Positions 33,674 to 41,699 of a stretch of DNA of 64,000 nt are shown here, one piece after another. Source of the stretch: Micromonospora lupini str. Lupac 08 (lineage in GTDB: Bacteria > Actinomycetota > Actinomycetes > Mycobacteriales > Micromonosporaceae); assembly GCF_000297395.2 (NCBI RefSeq), contig NZ_HF570108.1, positions 2,263,715 to 2,327,714 of the forward strand, read 5' to 3'. The notes under the pieces were generated by a model. It saw only the letters and a program-made list of their open reading frames with translations. It did not search any database and had not been told where the DNA came from. Position 1 is the first letter of the stretch; every line of letters starts with the position of its first letter. Made by a program: the position numbers and the translations under genes.

Positions 33674-34495
33674 CTACTTGCTGTTCGCGTACGCCTCGTA
33701 TGCCCGGATGACCTCGTCGGTGGGGCCGTCCATCCGGAGGACGCCCGATTCCAGCCAGATCGTCCGTTCGCAGGTGTCGCGCACCGACGAGAGCTGGTGG
33801 CTGACCAGGAACACCGTGCCGGCGCCCTCACGCAGTTCACGGACGCGCTGCTCGCTGCGCTTGCGGAAGCCCTTGTCGCCGGTGGCGAGCGCCTCGTCGA
33901 TGAGCAGTACGTCGTGCCTCTTGGCGGCGGCGATGGAGAACCGCAGGCGGGCCGCCATCCCGGAGGAGTACGTGCGCATCGGCAGGCTGGCGAAGTCGCC
34001 CCGCTCGTTGATGCCGGAGAAGTCGATGATGCCCGCGGCCTGCTTGGCCACCTCGTCGGGGTGCATGCCCATCGCCAGGCAGCCGAGGACGACGTTGCGC
34101 TCACCGGAGAGGTCGTTGAGCAGCGCGGCGTTCACACCGAGCAGCGACGGCTGCCCCTGGGTGTGGATCGCGCCCCGGTTGACCGGCAGCAGGCCCGCGA
34201 TGGCCCGCAGGATGGTGGACTTGCCCGACCCGTTGCTGCCGATCAGCCCGATCGCCTCGCCCCGGTACGCGGTGAACGAGACGCCCTTGACCGCGTGCAC
34301 CTCCCGGACGTTCGGCGCGTTGGTGCGCTTGACCAGCCGGCGCAGCGCGGCCACCGGAGTGGTGCCACCGGTGGCGCCCTGGTGGACCCGGTAGATGATG
34401 TGCGCGTCGTCCACCACCACGGTGGGGATCCGCTCCGGCGTCAGCACGGGCAGGGACACGGTCGCCTCGTCGGCGCCCGGCAGGGAATCAACCAC
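33674..34495 (-). CDS. tagH: teichoic acid ABC exporter, ATP-binding subunit (TagH/TarH-like)
   Basis: A 273-residue ABC ATPase of the polysaccharide/teichoic acid export class. Walker A is GLIGSNGSGKSTILRAIAG, the signature is YSSGMAARLRFSIA, Walker B is VLLIDEALATGD, and the switch His is in FLVSHQLSSV. The phrase LGVNAALLNDLSGERNV is characteristic of this export subfamily. It energises export of the lipid-linked wall polymer. GTG 34495 is chosen because AGGAG lies seven bases upstream. It overlaps the permease stop by eight bases, so the two subunits are coupled. The C-terminal extra domain found in Bacillus TagH is absent. The gene ends at a hairpin. Confidence 0.9.
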   Translation of the reverse strand: MVDSLPGADEATVSLPVLTPERIPTVVVDDAHIIYRVHQGATGGTTPVAALRRLVKRTNAPNVREVHAVKGVSFTAYRGEAIGLIGSNGSGKSTILRAIAGLLPVNRGAIHTQGQPSLLGVNAALLNDLSGERNVVLGCLAMGMHPDEVAKQAAGIIDFSGINERGDFASLPMRTYSSGMAARLRFSIAAAKRHDVLLIDEALATGDKGFRKRSEQRVRELREGAGTVFLVSHQLSSVRDTCERTIWLESGVLRMDGPTDEVIRAYEAYANSK

Positions 34496-35381
34496 GGCCG
34501 TACTCCTGTTCGCCGCGCCAGAAGTAGATGTAGCCACCGATGCCGGCCACCACCGCCCATCCCGCGGCGACCAGCCAGAGCTGGGTCAGCGACTCGTTGA
34601 GCAGTGGCGCCTGCTCCAGCAGCGCGTACCGGGCCAGCTCGATGTAGACCAGCAGGGGGTTGAACTGGACAAGCGTCGTCGCCCAGCCGGGCAGCCGCTC
34701 GAAGAGGCTGACGCTGTAGAGGACGCCGGAGCCGTACATCCAGGTGCGCATGACGAACGGCATGACCTGCTTCAGGTCGCTGGCCTTGGAGCCCAGTCGG
34801 GCGACAAGCAGCACCACGCCGGCGTTGAAGACCGCCTGCAACAGCAGGGCCGGCACCAGCATCAGCCAGTCGAGGGTGATCGGCTCGCCGGTGACAAGCA
34901 CGATGCCGATCAGCACCACCATCGAGGCCAGCAGTTGCTGGAACTGGGTGATCGTGGTGGACAGCGGCAGGCTGGCCCGGGGGAAGTGCAGCGCCCGGAT
35001 CAGCCCGAGGTTGCTGCTGATCGACTGGGTGCCGGCCAGGATCGCGCTCTGGGTGAAGTTGAAGATGAACAACCCGGTGGTCAGGTACGCGATGAAGTTC
35101 GGGATGCTGTTCTGTGCCAGCACCACCCCGAAGATCAGGTAGTAGACCGCCGCGTTGGTAAGCGGTGTGAGCACCTGCCAGAGCTGGCCCAGCTTGGCGT
35201 TGCTGTACGAGGCGACCAGCTTGGCATTGGCGTACGCGGCGATGAAGTGCCGGTAGGCCCAGAGTCGGCGGCTGTACTCGGCGAGGGTGGGTCGCTCACC
35301 GGCGACCCGGAGCCCGTGCCGAGCGGCCAGCTGCGCCTGGGTCAGGCCCGTGTCGGGGTCGACCAGCGCGGTGGTGGCCAT
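34488..35381 (-). CDS. tagG: teichoic acid ABC exporter, permease subunit (TagG/TarG-like)
   Basis: A 297-residue ABC-2 type permease with an amphipathic N-terminal cytoplasmic region (YRHFIAAYANAKLVASYSNAKLGQLWQVL) and six transmembrane helices. The Tyr-Ser-Asn-Ala-Lys-Leu-Gly-Gln-Leu-Trp segment and the following LTPLTNAAVYYLIFG are family marks of TagG/Wzm permeases. It forms the membrane channel with the ATPase encoded immediately downstream. ATG 35381 follows GGAG at about 11 bases. It is divergently arranged with the TetR gene, and the 178-base gap contains a candidate operator, so TetR may control this exporter. Confidence 0.9.
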   Translation of the reverse strand: MATTALVDPDTGLTQAQLAARHGLRVAGERPTLAEYSRRLWAYRHFIAAYANAKLVASYSNAKLGQLWQVLTPLTNAAVYYLIFGVVLAQNSIPNFIAYLTTGLFIFNFTQSAILAGTQSISSNLGLIRALHFPRASLPLSTTITQFQQLLASMVVLIGIVLVTGEPITLDWLMLVPALLLQAVFNAGVVLLVARLGSKASDLKQVMPFVMRTWMYGSGVLYSVSLFERLPGWATTLVQFNPLLVYIELARYALLEQAPLLNESLTQLWLVAAGWAVVAGIGGYIYFWRGEQEYGRG

Positions 35382-35501
35382 GGAAATGGCGCTCCGATCT
35401 TTCGTGCAGACGGGTTGCTCGCGACGATGGAATCCTAGTGGGCAGTGTGCGCGGGGCGCCGCCTCGCCGCTGCGTGGACAGTAGTCCGAAACACGTCGGG
35501 A

Positions 35502-35522
35502 CGCAACCGTACCGTCGTTGCG
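35502..35522. promoter_or_regulatory. candidate operator, CGCAAC-N9-GTTGCG
   Basis: A perfect 6-base inverted repeat with a 9-base spacer. It sits between the divergent tagG-like and TetR genes and immediately before a TACTGT -10 for TetR. Position and symmetry fit TetR autoregulation. Confidence 0.4.
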
Positions 35523-35523
35523 C

Positions 35524-35529
35524 TACTGT
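35524..35529 (+). promoter_or_regulatory. -10 box TACTGT of the TetR gene
   Basis: TACTGT lies seven bases before GTG 35537, the start of an eight-codon leader ORF whose stop overlaps the TetR start. It overlaps the operator-like repeat at its left edge. Confidence 0.4.
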
Positions 35530-35536
35530 AGTGGGC

Positions 35537-35563
35537 GTGACCTGCGAGAAGAGTCCTCGGTGA
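35537..35563 (+). CDS. eight-codon leader ORF coupled to TetR
   Basis: GTG 35537 reads MTCEKSPR and stops at TGA 35561-35563, overlapping the TetR GTG at 35560 as GTGA. With the -10 seven bases upstream it could be a leaderless start that feeds ribosomes to TetR. It may also be chance. Confidence 0.25.
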   Translation: MTCEKSPR

Positions 35564-36198
35564 CGACCGAGAAGAGGCGCGTGCCGGCCGGCGCGGCGGT
35601 GCTGCGCGACGAGATCACCACCGCCATCCGGCGCGCGCTCATGCAGGAGCTCGCCGCGGTCGGCTACGGCCGGCTCTCCATCGAGGCGGTGGCCCGCCGG
35701 GCCGGCGTCAGCAAGACGGCGATCTACCGCCGGTGGAGCTCGAAGCTCGACCTGGTGGTGGAGATCGTCGCCGCCGCGGCACACGGCAAGCTGCCGGTGC
35801 TGGACACCGGCACCCTGCGCGGCGACCTCGCGCTGCTGTTCCAGGCGGTGGCGCACGCGCTGCGCCATCCCCTGGCGTCGCAGATCATCCCGGACCTGCT
35901 GGCCGAGGCCGCCCGCACCCCGGCCATCGACGAGACCCTGCGTCAGGTGCTGCACGCCCGCCAGCAGGAGATCGGCGGCCGCCTGGTCAGCCGCGCCGTG
36001 CAGCGCGGCGAGCTGCCCGCCGACACCGACCCGGACACCGCCGTCGACCTCATCGTCGGCCCGCTCTACTGGCGGCTCGCCATCGCCCGGCTGCCGCTCA
36101 CCGACAGCTATCTGGACGGCCTGGTCGAATCGGTGGCCGCCGGACTCGGCGCGACCAGCTCCGTACCGGTGCCGAGGGCGGCGCCGATCTCCGGCTGA
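35560..36198 (+). CDS. TetR-family transcriptional regulator
   Basis: A 212-residue repressor. The DNA-binding N-terminus has LQELAAVGYGRLSIEAVARRAGVSKTAIYRRW as the helix-turn-helix block (only its pattern is used). The ligand domain is a helical Ala/Leu-rich region with a conserved-type LIVGPLYWRLAIARLPL near the end, seen in the TetR_C subgroup that includes AcrR-like proteins. It is divergent from the exporter permease gene. The CGCAAC/GTTGCG repeat between them is a plausible binding site. GTG 35560 starts the protein with VTTEKRRVP, right before the helices. The signal sensed is unknown. Confidence 0.85.
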   Translation: MTTEKRRVPAGAAVLRDEITTAIRRALMQELAAVGYGRLSIEAVARRAGVSKTAIYRRWSSKLDLVVEIVAAAAHGKLPVLDTGTLRGDLALLFQAVAHALRHPLASQIIPDLLAEAARTPAIDETLRQVLHARQQEIGGRLVSRAVQRGELPADTDPDTAVDLIVGPLYWRLAIARLPLTDSYLDGLVESVAAGLGATSSVPVPRAAPISG

Positions 36199-36337
36199 CC
36201 GGGCCCGCGACACCACCCGCAGCGGGGGCCGGATCCGACTGCCGCCTCCGCTAGGCTGCCCCCTTGACACCCGGCCGTCACCGAGCCGACATCCGTTTTT
36301 CGCCCTCACATCCGCCGCCGGACGACAAGGACGCCCC

Positions 36338-38485
36338 GTGACGAAAGTCGAAGACGCTGTTGTGGCGCCAGCGCCAGCCGACCGCAAGACCTCCCCTGGT
36401 GCGGGTGCCCGGGTGGGTGGCGGCACCAGCCGGCCCGGACGGCGTCGCGGCCTGACCGGCCGGCTCAATGCCGCCGTGGCCGCCACTCCCGTCGTGTTCA
36501 CCGACGCGGCGGTGGTCGGCTTCGCCATCTGGACGCTGCTCTACCACCTCAACCTCGGCCTCAACCTGCGCCCCTCGGTCATCTTCCTCGCCTGGGTCGT
36601 GCTGCTGCCGGTCGCCGCGTACGTGGCGTGGCGGTTCCGGCGTCGAGACGCGGTCGTGTCGCGCGCCGCCGACGAGGCGGTGGCCGCGCCGGCCGAGGTG
36701 ATCACGGCCGTCGACAGGGCGTCCCTGCTGCGTCGCTACGCCCTGCCGGTCGGCACCGCGGTCGCCGCAGCGCTGTTCGCCGCCGTCGGCACCGGCACGC
36801 TGAGCTGGTGGTTGGCGGCCGTGCTCGGCCTGGTCTCGGTCGTCTCCGCCTGGCTGGCCCTGTCCGGCCGCGGTGGTCCGGCCGCCACGGGCGCCGCGCC
36901 GGCCGTGCGGGAGACCACGACCACGCCGGCACAGGCGTACGTCGTCCTCGCCGTCGCACTGGCCGCCGCGTACTTCGCCACCCTCATCGGCCGGGTGTCG
37001 CTCGACGACGTCTTCTACGTCGGCAAGTCCGTCTGGGTCGCCGAGCGCGACCAGATCCCGTTCCGGGACTTCCTGTTCACCGAGGGCGTCCTGCCCGGCG
37101 GCTCGGCGAACCCGCCGCTGCCGTCCTTCGAGGTGTTCATCGGGGCGCTGGCCCGGACCCTGCACGTGCATGCCGCGTCGGCGACGTGGTATCTCCTGCT
37201 GCCGGTGCTGGCGGTCTTCGCGATCCTCGCGCTGTGGCGGCTCGTGCAGCGGTGGGCGCCGCGGCGACCGCTCGTCGTCTTCGGCGTGGCGGTGGCCTAC
37301 ATCCTCCTCGTCGCCTACTACGCCGACGCCCTGAACACCTACCACCTGCCCCGGCTGACCCAGGGCAAGAGCGTCTTCGTGCACGCCCTGATCCCGCTCG
37401 CGTGGGTGTACCTCACCGACTACCTGGAGCACCGTTCACGGCGCGCCCTCGTCCTGCTGGCGTTGCTCTCGGTGGCCAGCGTCGGCTACACCACCACGGC
37501 GGTCATCCTGCTGCCCCTGCTCGCGGCGGCGGCCGGCGTGGTGCTGCTCGCCACGCGACGCGTCCGGGACGCCGTCCTGTGCTTCGCGGCCGCCTCGGTC
37601 TATCCGCTGCTGTCCGGCGTGCTCGTCCAGGTCCTGCGCGGTGGAGTCGAGGAGGCCGCCGCGACGTACTCTCCGCTGCTGCCCCTGCGGACCATCTACG
37701 AGCTGACGCTGTGGCTCGGCGTGCTCGGTGTCATCGGTGGGCTCGCGGTGTGGTGGTCGCCCCTGCTGCTACGTCGTGGGGCGCCGCAGCAGCTCGCCGC
37801 CGGCGCCGCGCTGGCGGTGACGGCCCTGATGGTTCCGGGTCTTCTGAAGTTCGGCGGTGACCTGAGCGGCCTGACCGCGGTGCTCTGGCGGGTTCCGTGG
37901 ATCCTGCCCGTGCCGGCGCTCGTCGGTGTGCTGGCGGTCATCCGCCTGCCCGGGCTGGCCAGGGTGAACCGGGTCCTCGCCGTCGCGCTGCCCGTCGTCC
38001 TTGTCTTCGCCTTCTACACGCAGGGCAAGCCGATGTGGGCCGGCGACCTGGTGCAGAGCAAGCCGACCTGGCGGATGCCGGAGACCCGCAAGGACGTCTC
38101 CTTCTGGATCAAGAACCTGGACCGCCCCGAGGGCCTGGTGCTCGCCCCGTCGACCATCATGCGGGCGCTTCCCCAGGTCACCACGGAGGTCCGGGTGGTG
38201 CTCCCGCGAGACCTCTACCTCACCGACTACGGGCCGGAGACGGAGTTCTCCCAGGACCGGCTGCTGCTGGCGCGCTTCGCCGACGGCCAGCCAGTCTCGA
38301 TCTACGAGGTCGACGGGGCGATGCGCAGGGTGGGCGTGAGTGTGGTCTGCGTGTGGAAGACCAACACGACCGTCGCCGACGCCGCCCGCTATCTGGGGCT
38401 GGAGCGGTTCGCGTCGCGCAAGTCCCCCGGGGGGATGTACTGCTACCGCACCACGGCGGGCGCGACGCCGACCACCGGCGGCTGA
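36338..38485 (+). CDS. large polytopic membrane protein, GT-C-like
   Basis: A 715-residue protein with a basic N-terminal tail, about 13 transmembrane segments and a roughly 110-residue C-terminal globular region. A large loop after the fifth or sixth helix reads VSLDDVFYVGKSVWVAERD and FLFTEGVLPGGS. An Asp-Asp motif in such a loop is typical of GT-C enzymes using polyprenyl-phosphate sugars. The C-terminal region (SFWIKNLDRPEGLVLAPS) resembles the outside domain of such transferases. The protein is likely a glycosyltransferase for the wall polymer, given its place between the exporter and the second polymerase. A TAGGCT box at 36252 may be its -10. GTG 36338 has AAGGA upstream. It ends in a 17-bp hairpin. 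Confidence 0.6.
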   Translation: MTKVEDAVVAPAPADRKTSPGAGARVGGGTSRPGRRRGLTGRLNAAVAATPVVFTDAAVVGFAIWTLLYHLNLGLNLRPSVIFLAWVVLLPVAAYVAWRFRRRDAVVSRAADEAVAAPAEVITAVDRASLLRRYALPVGTAVAAALFAAVGTGTLSWWLAAVLGLVSVVSAWLALSGRGGPAATGAAPAVRETTTTPAQAYVVLAVALAAAYFATLIGRVSLDDVFYVGKSVWVAERDQIPFRDFLFTEGVLPGGSANPPLPSFEVFIGALARTLHVHAASATWYLLLPVLAVFAILALWRLVQRWAPRRPLVVFGVAVAYILLVAYYADALNTYHLPRLTQGKSVFVHALIPLAWVYLTDYLEHRSRRALVLLALLSVASVGYTTTAVILLPLLAAAAGVVLLATRRVRDAVLCFAAASVYPLLSGVLVQVLRGGVEEAAATYSPLLPLRTIYELTLWLGVLGVIGGLAVWWSPLLLRRGAPQQLAAGAALAVTALMVPGLLKFGGDLSGLTAVLWRVPWILPVPALVGVLAVIRLPGLARVNRVLAVALPVVLVFAFYTQGKPMWAGDLVQSKPTWRMPETRKDVSFWIKNLDRPEGLVLAPSTIMRALPQVTTEVRVVLPRDLYLTDYGPETEFSQDRLLLARFADGQPVSIYEVDGAMRRVGVSVVCVWKTNTTVADAARYLGLERFASRKSPGGMYCYRTTAGATPTTGG

Positions 38486-38503
38486 ACTGACCGGACAGTC
38501 ACT

Positions 38504-38542
38504 CGCCACGGCCCGGACGCCCACCGCGTCCGGGCCGTGGCG
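38504..38542 (+). terminator. 17-bp perfect hairpin terminator
   Basis: CGCCACGGCCCGGACGC and GCGTCCGGGCCGTGGCG flank the loop CCACC, the strongest hairpin in the window. It closes the membrane-protein gene. The following 313 bases to 38855 hold no gene or other clear site beyond the next gene's AGGGAG ribosome-binding site. Confidence 0.85.
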
Positions 38543-38855
38543 TGACAGTCGGGGCGGCGCGGTCGATGCCCGGAATGGTGCCCGATACCCGGGTGCTGCC
38601 TCCCCGTCCCGCGACGTTAAGGTCGCAGTCACGCGTGAGCGGCCCGCTGCGTCGAAGGCGGGCCGGCCCACCCGTGGCACACTGCAATTCAGGAGCTCGG
38701 ACATCGAACGTGGCGTGTGTGTGGACGGGGTCCACCCGGGTGGCAACTCCACATCGTCGCGCTGGCCCGGCGTCGTCCGTCACCCGCGCCGTTCGGCGTC
38801 GCCGTCGAGGGCCCACCCGCCCAGCCGGTCACCACTCGCATAGGGAGCTGTACCT

Positions 38856-40613
38856 TTGTTCGGCACGTTATCGGGACGCATCGGCGTCGCTGCGCACAGC
38901 GCGCTGCTGGTGCTGTCCTACCTGGTCATGCTCGTCGCCGGCGCCTTCGGTTGGGTCGGCCTGTTCGCCGTCGCCGGGCTGGCCGCGGTGTTCGGCGAGT
39001 TCGCCGTCGCCCGCTGGTCGCAACCGTCGCAGCTGCTGCTGGAGAAGGTCGGGCTGCACTGGTCGTACCGGCAGTTGACCCGGGACCTGGCGGCCGTGCT
39101 GCTGGTCGCGGCGGAGGTCGCGCTGAACGGCGCCGAGCTGAGCCTGCTGTTGATCCTGCCGGCGGCGGTGTGGGTCGTGTCGGTCTTCGCGGGCGCGCTC
39201 TCCACCATGATCGACCGTCGTAACCCGATGTCGGCCCTGGTGCGCAACATCGAGCTGGGCCCGCTGCGGTCGGCCCCGCGCCCCCCGGCCTGGGCCGCGG
39301 CGGTCGCGGGCGAACGGATGCCCCTGCTCAACGTGCTGCTGGTGCCGGCCGCGGTGGCCGCCGCGGTCCAGCACGAGCCGACACCGTTCCTCGTCGCGGC
39401 GGCGGTGACGGTGGCGGCGACCGGGGTGGTGGGCGCGATCATCGCGGTGACCTGGCTGCGCGGCCGTGGTTCCGGGCAGGGCCCGTTGCTGCCGGCGGTG
39501 CAGCGCTGGCTCGACACGTATCGGCCCGAGGTGGCGCTCTACTTCGCCGGACCGGCCAAGGACGTCTACCAGGCCAACATGTGGCTCGCGCCGACCGAGG
39601 CGCTGGACCAGCGCGCGGTGGTGCTGATGCGCAGCCGGGAGGCGTTCACCGAGCTGGCCGACACCCGGCTGCCGGTGATCTGCGTACCGGCCGGGGTGGA
39701 CTTCATGAACCTCGAACTCGGCAGCGTCCGCACGGCCCTCTACGCCGCGAACGTCGGCGCGAACATCCACATGCTGCGTGAGCCGGGCATGAAGCACGTC
39801 TTCGTCGGGCACGGCGACAGCGACAAGCAGGCCAGCGTCAACCCCTACAGCAAGGTGTACGACGAGGTCTGGGTCGCCGGCCTGGCCGGCCGGGAGCGGT
39901 ATGCCCGGGCCGGGGTGGGCGTGCTCGACGCGGACATCGTGGAGATCGGTCGGCCGCAGCTGGCCGGGGTGCACACCTTCGGGGCCGAGTCGGTGGACCG
40001 GCCGTTCACCGTGCTCTACGCGCCCACCTGGGAGGGTTGGCTCGACGACGACCCGTACCACACCTCGCTGGTGTCGATGGGTGAGCGGATCGTCAAGGGC
40101 CTGCTGGCCAGCAACCCCCGGGTGCGTCTGGTCTACAAGCCGCACCCGCTCACCGGGTCGCGGTCCAAGGCGGCGAAGGCCGTGCACGACCGGCTGGTGG
40201 AGGCGATCCGGGCTGCCGGCGGCAACCCCAACGCCTCCTCCCTGGACGGCACCGAGCACCTCGTGGTGACCGGCCGTACGCCTGGGCTGTTCGACTGCTT
40301 CAACCAGACCGACCTGCTGATCAGCGACGTGTCCAGTGTGGTCTCCGACTTCGTGCAGAGCCAGCGGCCGTACGTGGTGGCCAACCCTGCCGGCCTGCCG
40401 GAGGACGAGTTCCGCCGGGAGTACCCGACCGCGCGGGCCGCGTACCTGCTCTCCGCCGACTGTGGCGAGCTGGAGAAGATCGTGGCGGTCACCCGGGCCG
40501 GCGACGACCCGCTGACCGAGGCGCGCCGCGACCTGAAGACCTACCTGCTGGGGCCGGCCGAGGCCAACCCCATGGACCGGTTCCAGGAGGAGATCGCCCG
40601 CCTCTGCCGCTGA
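38856..40613 (+). CDS. CDP-polyol phosphotransferase-like teichoic acid polymerase 2
   Basis: A 585-residue paralogue of the protein at 30313-31983. It has the same plan: about six hydrophobic helices in the first 210 residues, then a CDP-glycerol-transferase domain. Motifs are VALYFAGPAKDVYQANMW, MKHVFVGHGDSDKQASVN, TVLYAPTWEGW, RLVYKPHPLTGSR and DLLISDVSSVVSDFVQSQRP. The shared HGDSDK motif and membrane part mark both as one subfamily. Two copies could add a primer unit and extend the chain, as TarK/TarL-type pairs do, but this is inference. The start is TTG 38856 with AGGGAG upstream. It ends at a hairpin whose right arm runs into a 28-bp repeat array. Confidence 0.85.
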   Translation: MFGTLSGRIGVAAHSALLVLSYLVMLVAGAFGWVGLFAVAGLAAVFGEFAVARWSQPSQLLLEKVGLHWSYRQLTRDLAAVLLVAAEVALNGAELSLLLILPAAVWVVSVFAGALSTMIDRRNPMSALVRNIELGPLRSAPRPPAWAAAVAGERMPLLNVLLVPAAVAAAVQHEPTPFLVAAAVTVAATGVVGAIIAVTWLRGRGSGQGPLLPAVQRWLDTYRPEVALYFAGPAKDVYQANMWLAPTEALDQRAVVLMRSREAFTELADTRLPVICVPAGVDFMNLELGSVRTALYAANVGANIHMLREPGMKHVFVGHGDSDKQASVNPYSKVYDEVWVAGLAGRERYARAGVGVLDADIVEIGRPQLAGVHTFGAESVDRPFTVLYAPTWEGWLDDDPYHTSLVSMGERIVKGLLASNPRVRLVYKPHPLTGSRSKAAKAVHDRLVEAIRAAGGNPNASSLDGTEHLVVTGRTPGLFDCFNQTDLLISDVSSVVSDFVQSQRPYVVANPAGLPEDEFRREYPTARAAYLLSADCGELEKIVAVTRAGDDPLTEARRDLKTYLLGPAEANPMDRFQEEIARLCR

Positions 40614-40630
40614 CCCGCGCGCACGACGTT

Positions 40631-40666
40631 CCGCGCCCGGCCCGACACCCGTCGGACCGGGCGCGG
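40631..40666 (+). terminator. hairpin terminator with one mismatch
   Basis: CCGCGCCCGG-C-CCGAC pairs with GTCGG-A-CCGGGCGCGG around ACCC. It follows the polymerase 2 stop codon, and its right arm overlaps the first unit of the adjacent repeat array. Confidence 0.7.
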
Positions 40667-40822
40667 TCGCGTCAGCGGAGCAGAGCCGGCGCGGTCGCGT
40701 CAGCGGAGCAGGGCCGGCGCGGTCGCGTCAGCGGAGCAGGGCCGGCGCGGTCGCGTCAGCGGAGCAGGGCCGGCGCGGTCGCGTCAGCGGAGCAGGGCCG
40801 GCGCGGTCGCGTCAGCGGAGCG
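40662..40822. repeat. 28-bp tandem repeat, about six units
   Basis: CGCGGTCGCGTCAGCGGAGCAGGGCCGG is repeated head to tail with one base changed in the first unit and the last unit partial. There are no spacers. Read on the minus strand, each unit contains CTGCTCCGCTGA, resembling the end of the neighbouring DUF952 gene (CTGCTCGACTGA). The array therefore looks like amplification of that gene's 3' end including the stop codon. Confidence 0.9.
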
Positions 40823-40839
40823 AGCGTGGTGCCGTCGCC

Positions 40840-41178
40840 TCAGTCGAGCAGGGCGGCGACCGCGTCGGCGACCGGGGTGTCGGCCGGCAACGCCCGGGCC
40901 GTCACCACCGCGGTCAGCGGCAGCGGTCCGTACAGGTGCGGGAAGAGTTGCCCGCCCCGCGACGGTTCCCAGCGCAGGGCGTCGCCCAGCCGGTCGGCGT
41001 CGACGCCGAGCAGGGTGACGCCGACGGCGCCGGCGAAGTGTCGGCGGGCCGTCTCCACCACCTGGTCGGCGGCGGAGAGGTGGATGAAACCGTCCTGCCG
41101 GTCCACGGCCGAGCCGGCGACGGCGCCGGCGGCCTGGGCGTCGTCCCACTCCACGGTCGGCAACAGCTTGTAGATCAC
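40840..41178 (-). CDS. DUF952-family protein
   Basis: A 112-residue cytoplasmic protein of the DUF952 family, a small alpha/beta fold whose function is not established. The start MIYKLLPTVEWDDAQ, the central QDGFIHLSAADQVVETARRH and VTLLGVDADRLG, and the later FPHLYGPLPLTAV are all family-typical. Length is normal. GTG 41178 is preceded by TAGTCT exactly six bases upstream, so the mRNA is probably leaderless. It is convergent with polymerase 2, and its 3' end abuts the 28-bp repeat array. Its neighbours give no hint of function. Confidence 0.85.
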   Translation of the reverse strand: MIYKLLPTVEWDDAQAAGAVAGSAVDRQDGFIHLSAADQVVETARRHFAGAVGVTLLGVDADRLGDALRWEPSRGGQLFPHLYGPLPLTAVVTARALPADTPVADAVAALLD

Positions 41179-41184
41179 CTCCGC

Positions 41185-41190
41185 AGACTA
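41185..41190 (-). promoter_or_regulatory. -10 box TAGTCT, leaderless type
   Basis: TAGTCT on the minus strand lies six bases before GTG 41178 of the DUF952 gene. Confidence 0.5.
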
Positions 41191-41304
41191 CGTCGCCTGT
41201 GTGGCGCTGCGAGAAACGTCGGCCGGTACGCGTTCGGCCGTACCGCCGCCGACGCCGGTCGCGGCCCGGCATGCTCAGGTGGAGCGGCCGTGGAGGGATG
41301 GACG

Positions 41305-41616
41305 ATGGCGAGCTACGACGACGACTGGACCGACAGCCAGCGCGGGTTGTACGACGAGTGCTACCGGGCCGGCGGCGAGTGGGCCGAGGACCCGGACACC
41401 CCGTCCGACGACGTACAGCATGTGATCAACCTGGCCGAGGCGGACGACGACGCCTTCGACGACGCCGAGATCGACTTCCCGCCCCTGGTCGACGCCGTCA
41501 CCCAGGCCAGCGGGGTCAACGTCACAAGCGTGCCGGCCCGGCACGACGATCCCGGATTCCGGGGCTTCGCCGACGGTGTCCGCGACGCGGTCGCCGACGA
41601 CGTCTTCGGTCTGTAG
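41305..41616 (+). CDS. small acidic protein, unknown function
   Basis: A 103-residue, strongly acidic protein (MASYDDDWTDSQRGLYDE, many Asp/Glu) with a short conserved-looking C-terminal part DPGFRGFADGVRDAVADD. No signal peptide, metal motif or DNA-binding motif is visible. ATG 41305 follows GGAGGGA by about seven bases; an in-frame GTG lies at 41290. It is 83 bases upstream of the response regulator on the same strand and could share its transcript. I do not recognise the family. Confidence 0.55.
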   Translation: MASYDDDWTDSQRGLYDECYRAGGEWAEDPDTPSDDVQHVINLAEADDDAFDDAEIDFPPLVDAVTQASGVNVTSVPARHDDPGFRGFADGVRDAVADDVFGL

Positions 41617-41699
41617 CCCACCCGACCGGAGGCGGCCCTCCCGCTCGCGGCACCCTTCTGCCACCATTCGCAGGACGGCTGCGACGGATGGGGGGCACG

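Noticed and set aside
30337..33711. 1124-codon plus-strand open frame opposite the polymerase and cytidylyltransferase genes
   Set aside because: The translation is a Gly/Val/Arg-rich antisense frame with no motif. The minus-strand genes carry complete catalytic motifs.
40662..40822. Array resembling CRISPR repeats (28-bp units)
   Set aside because: Units are directly joined without spacers and without cas genes, so it is a simple tandem repeat.
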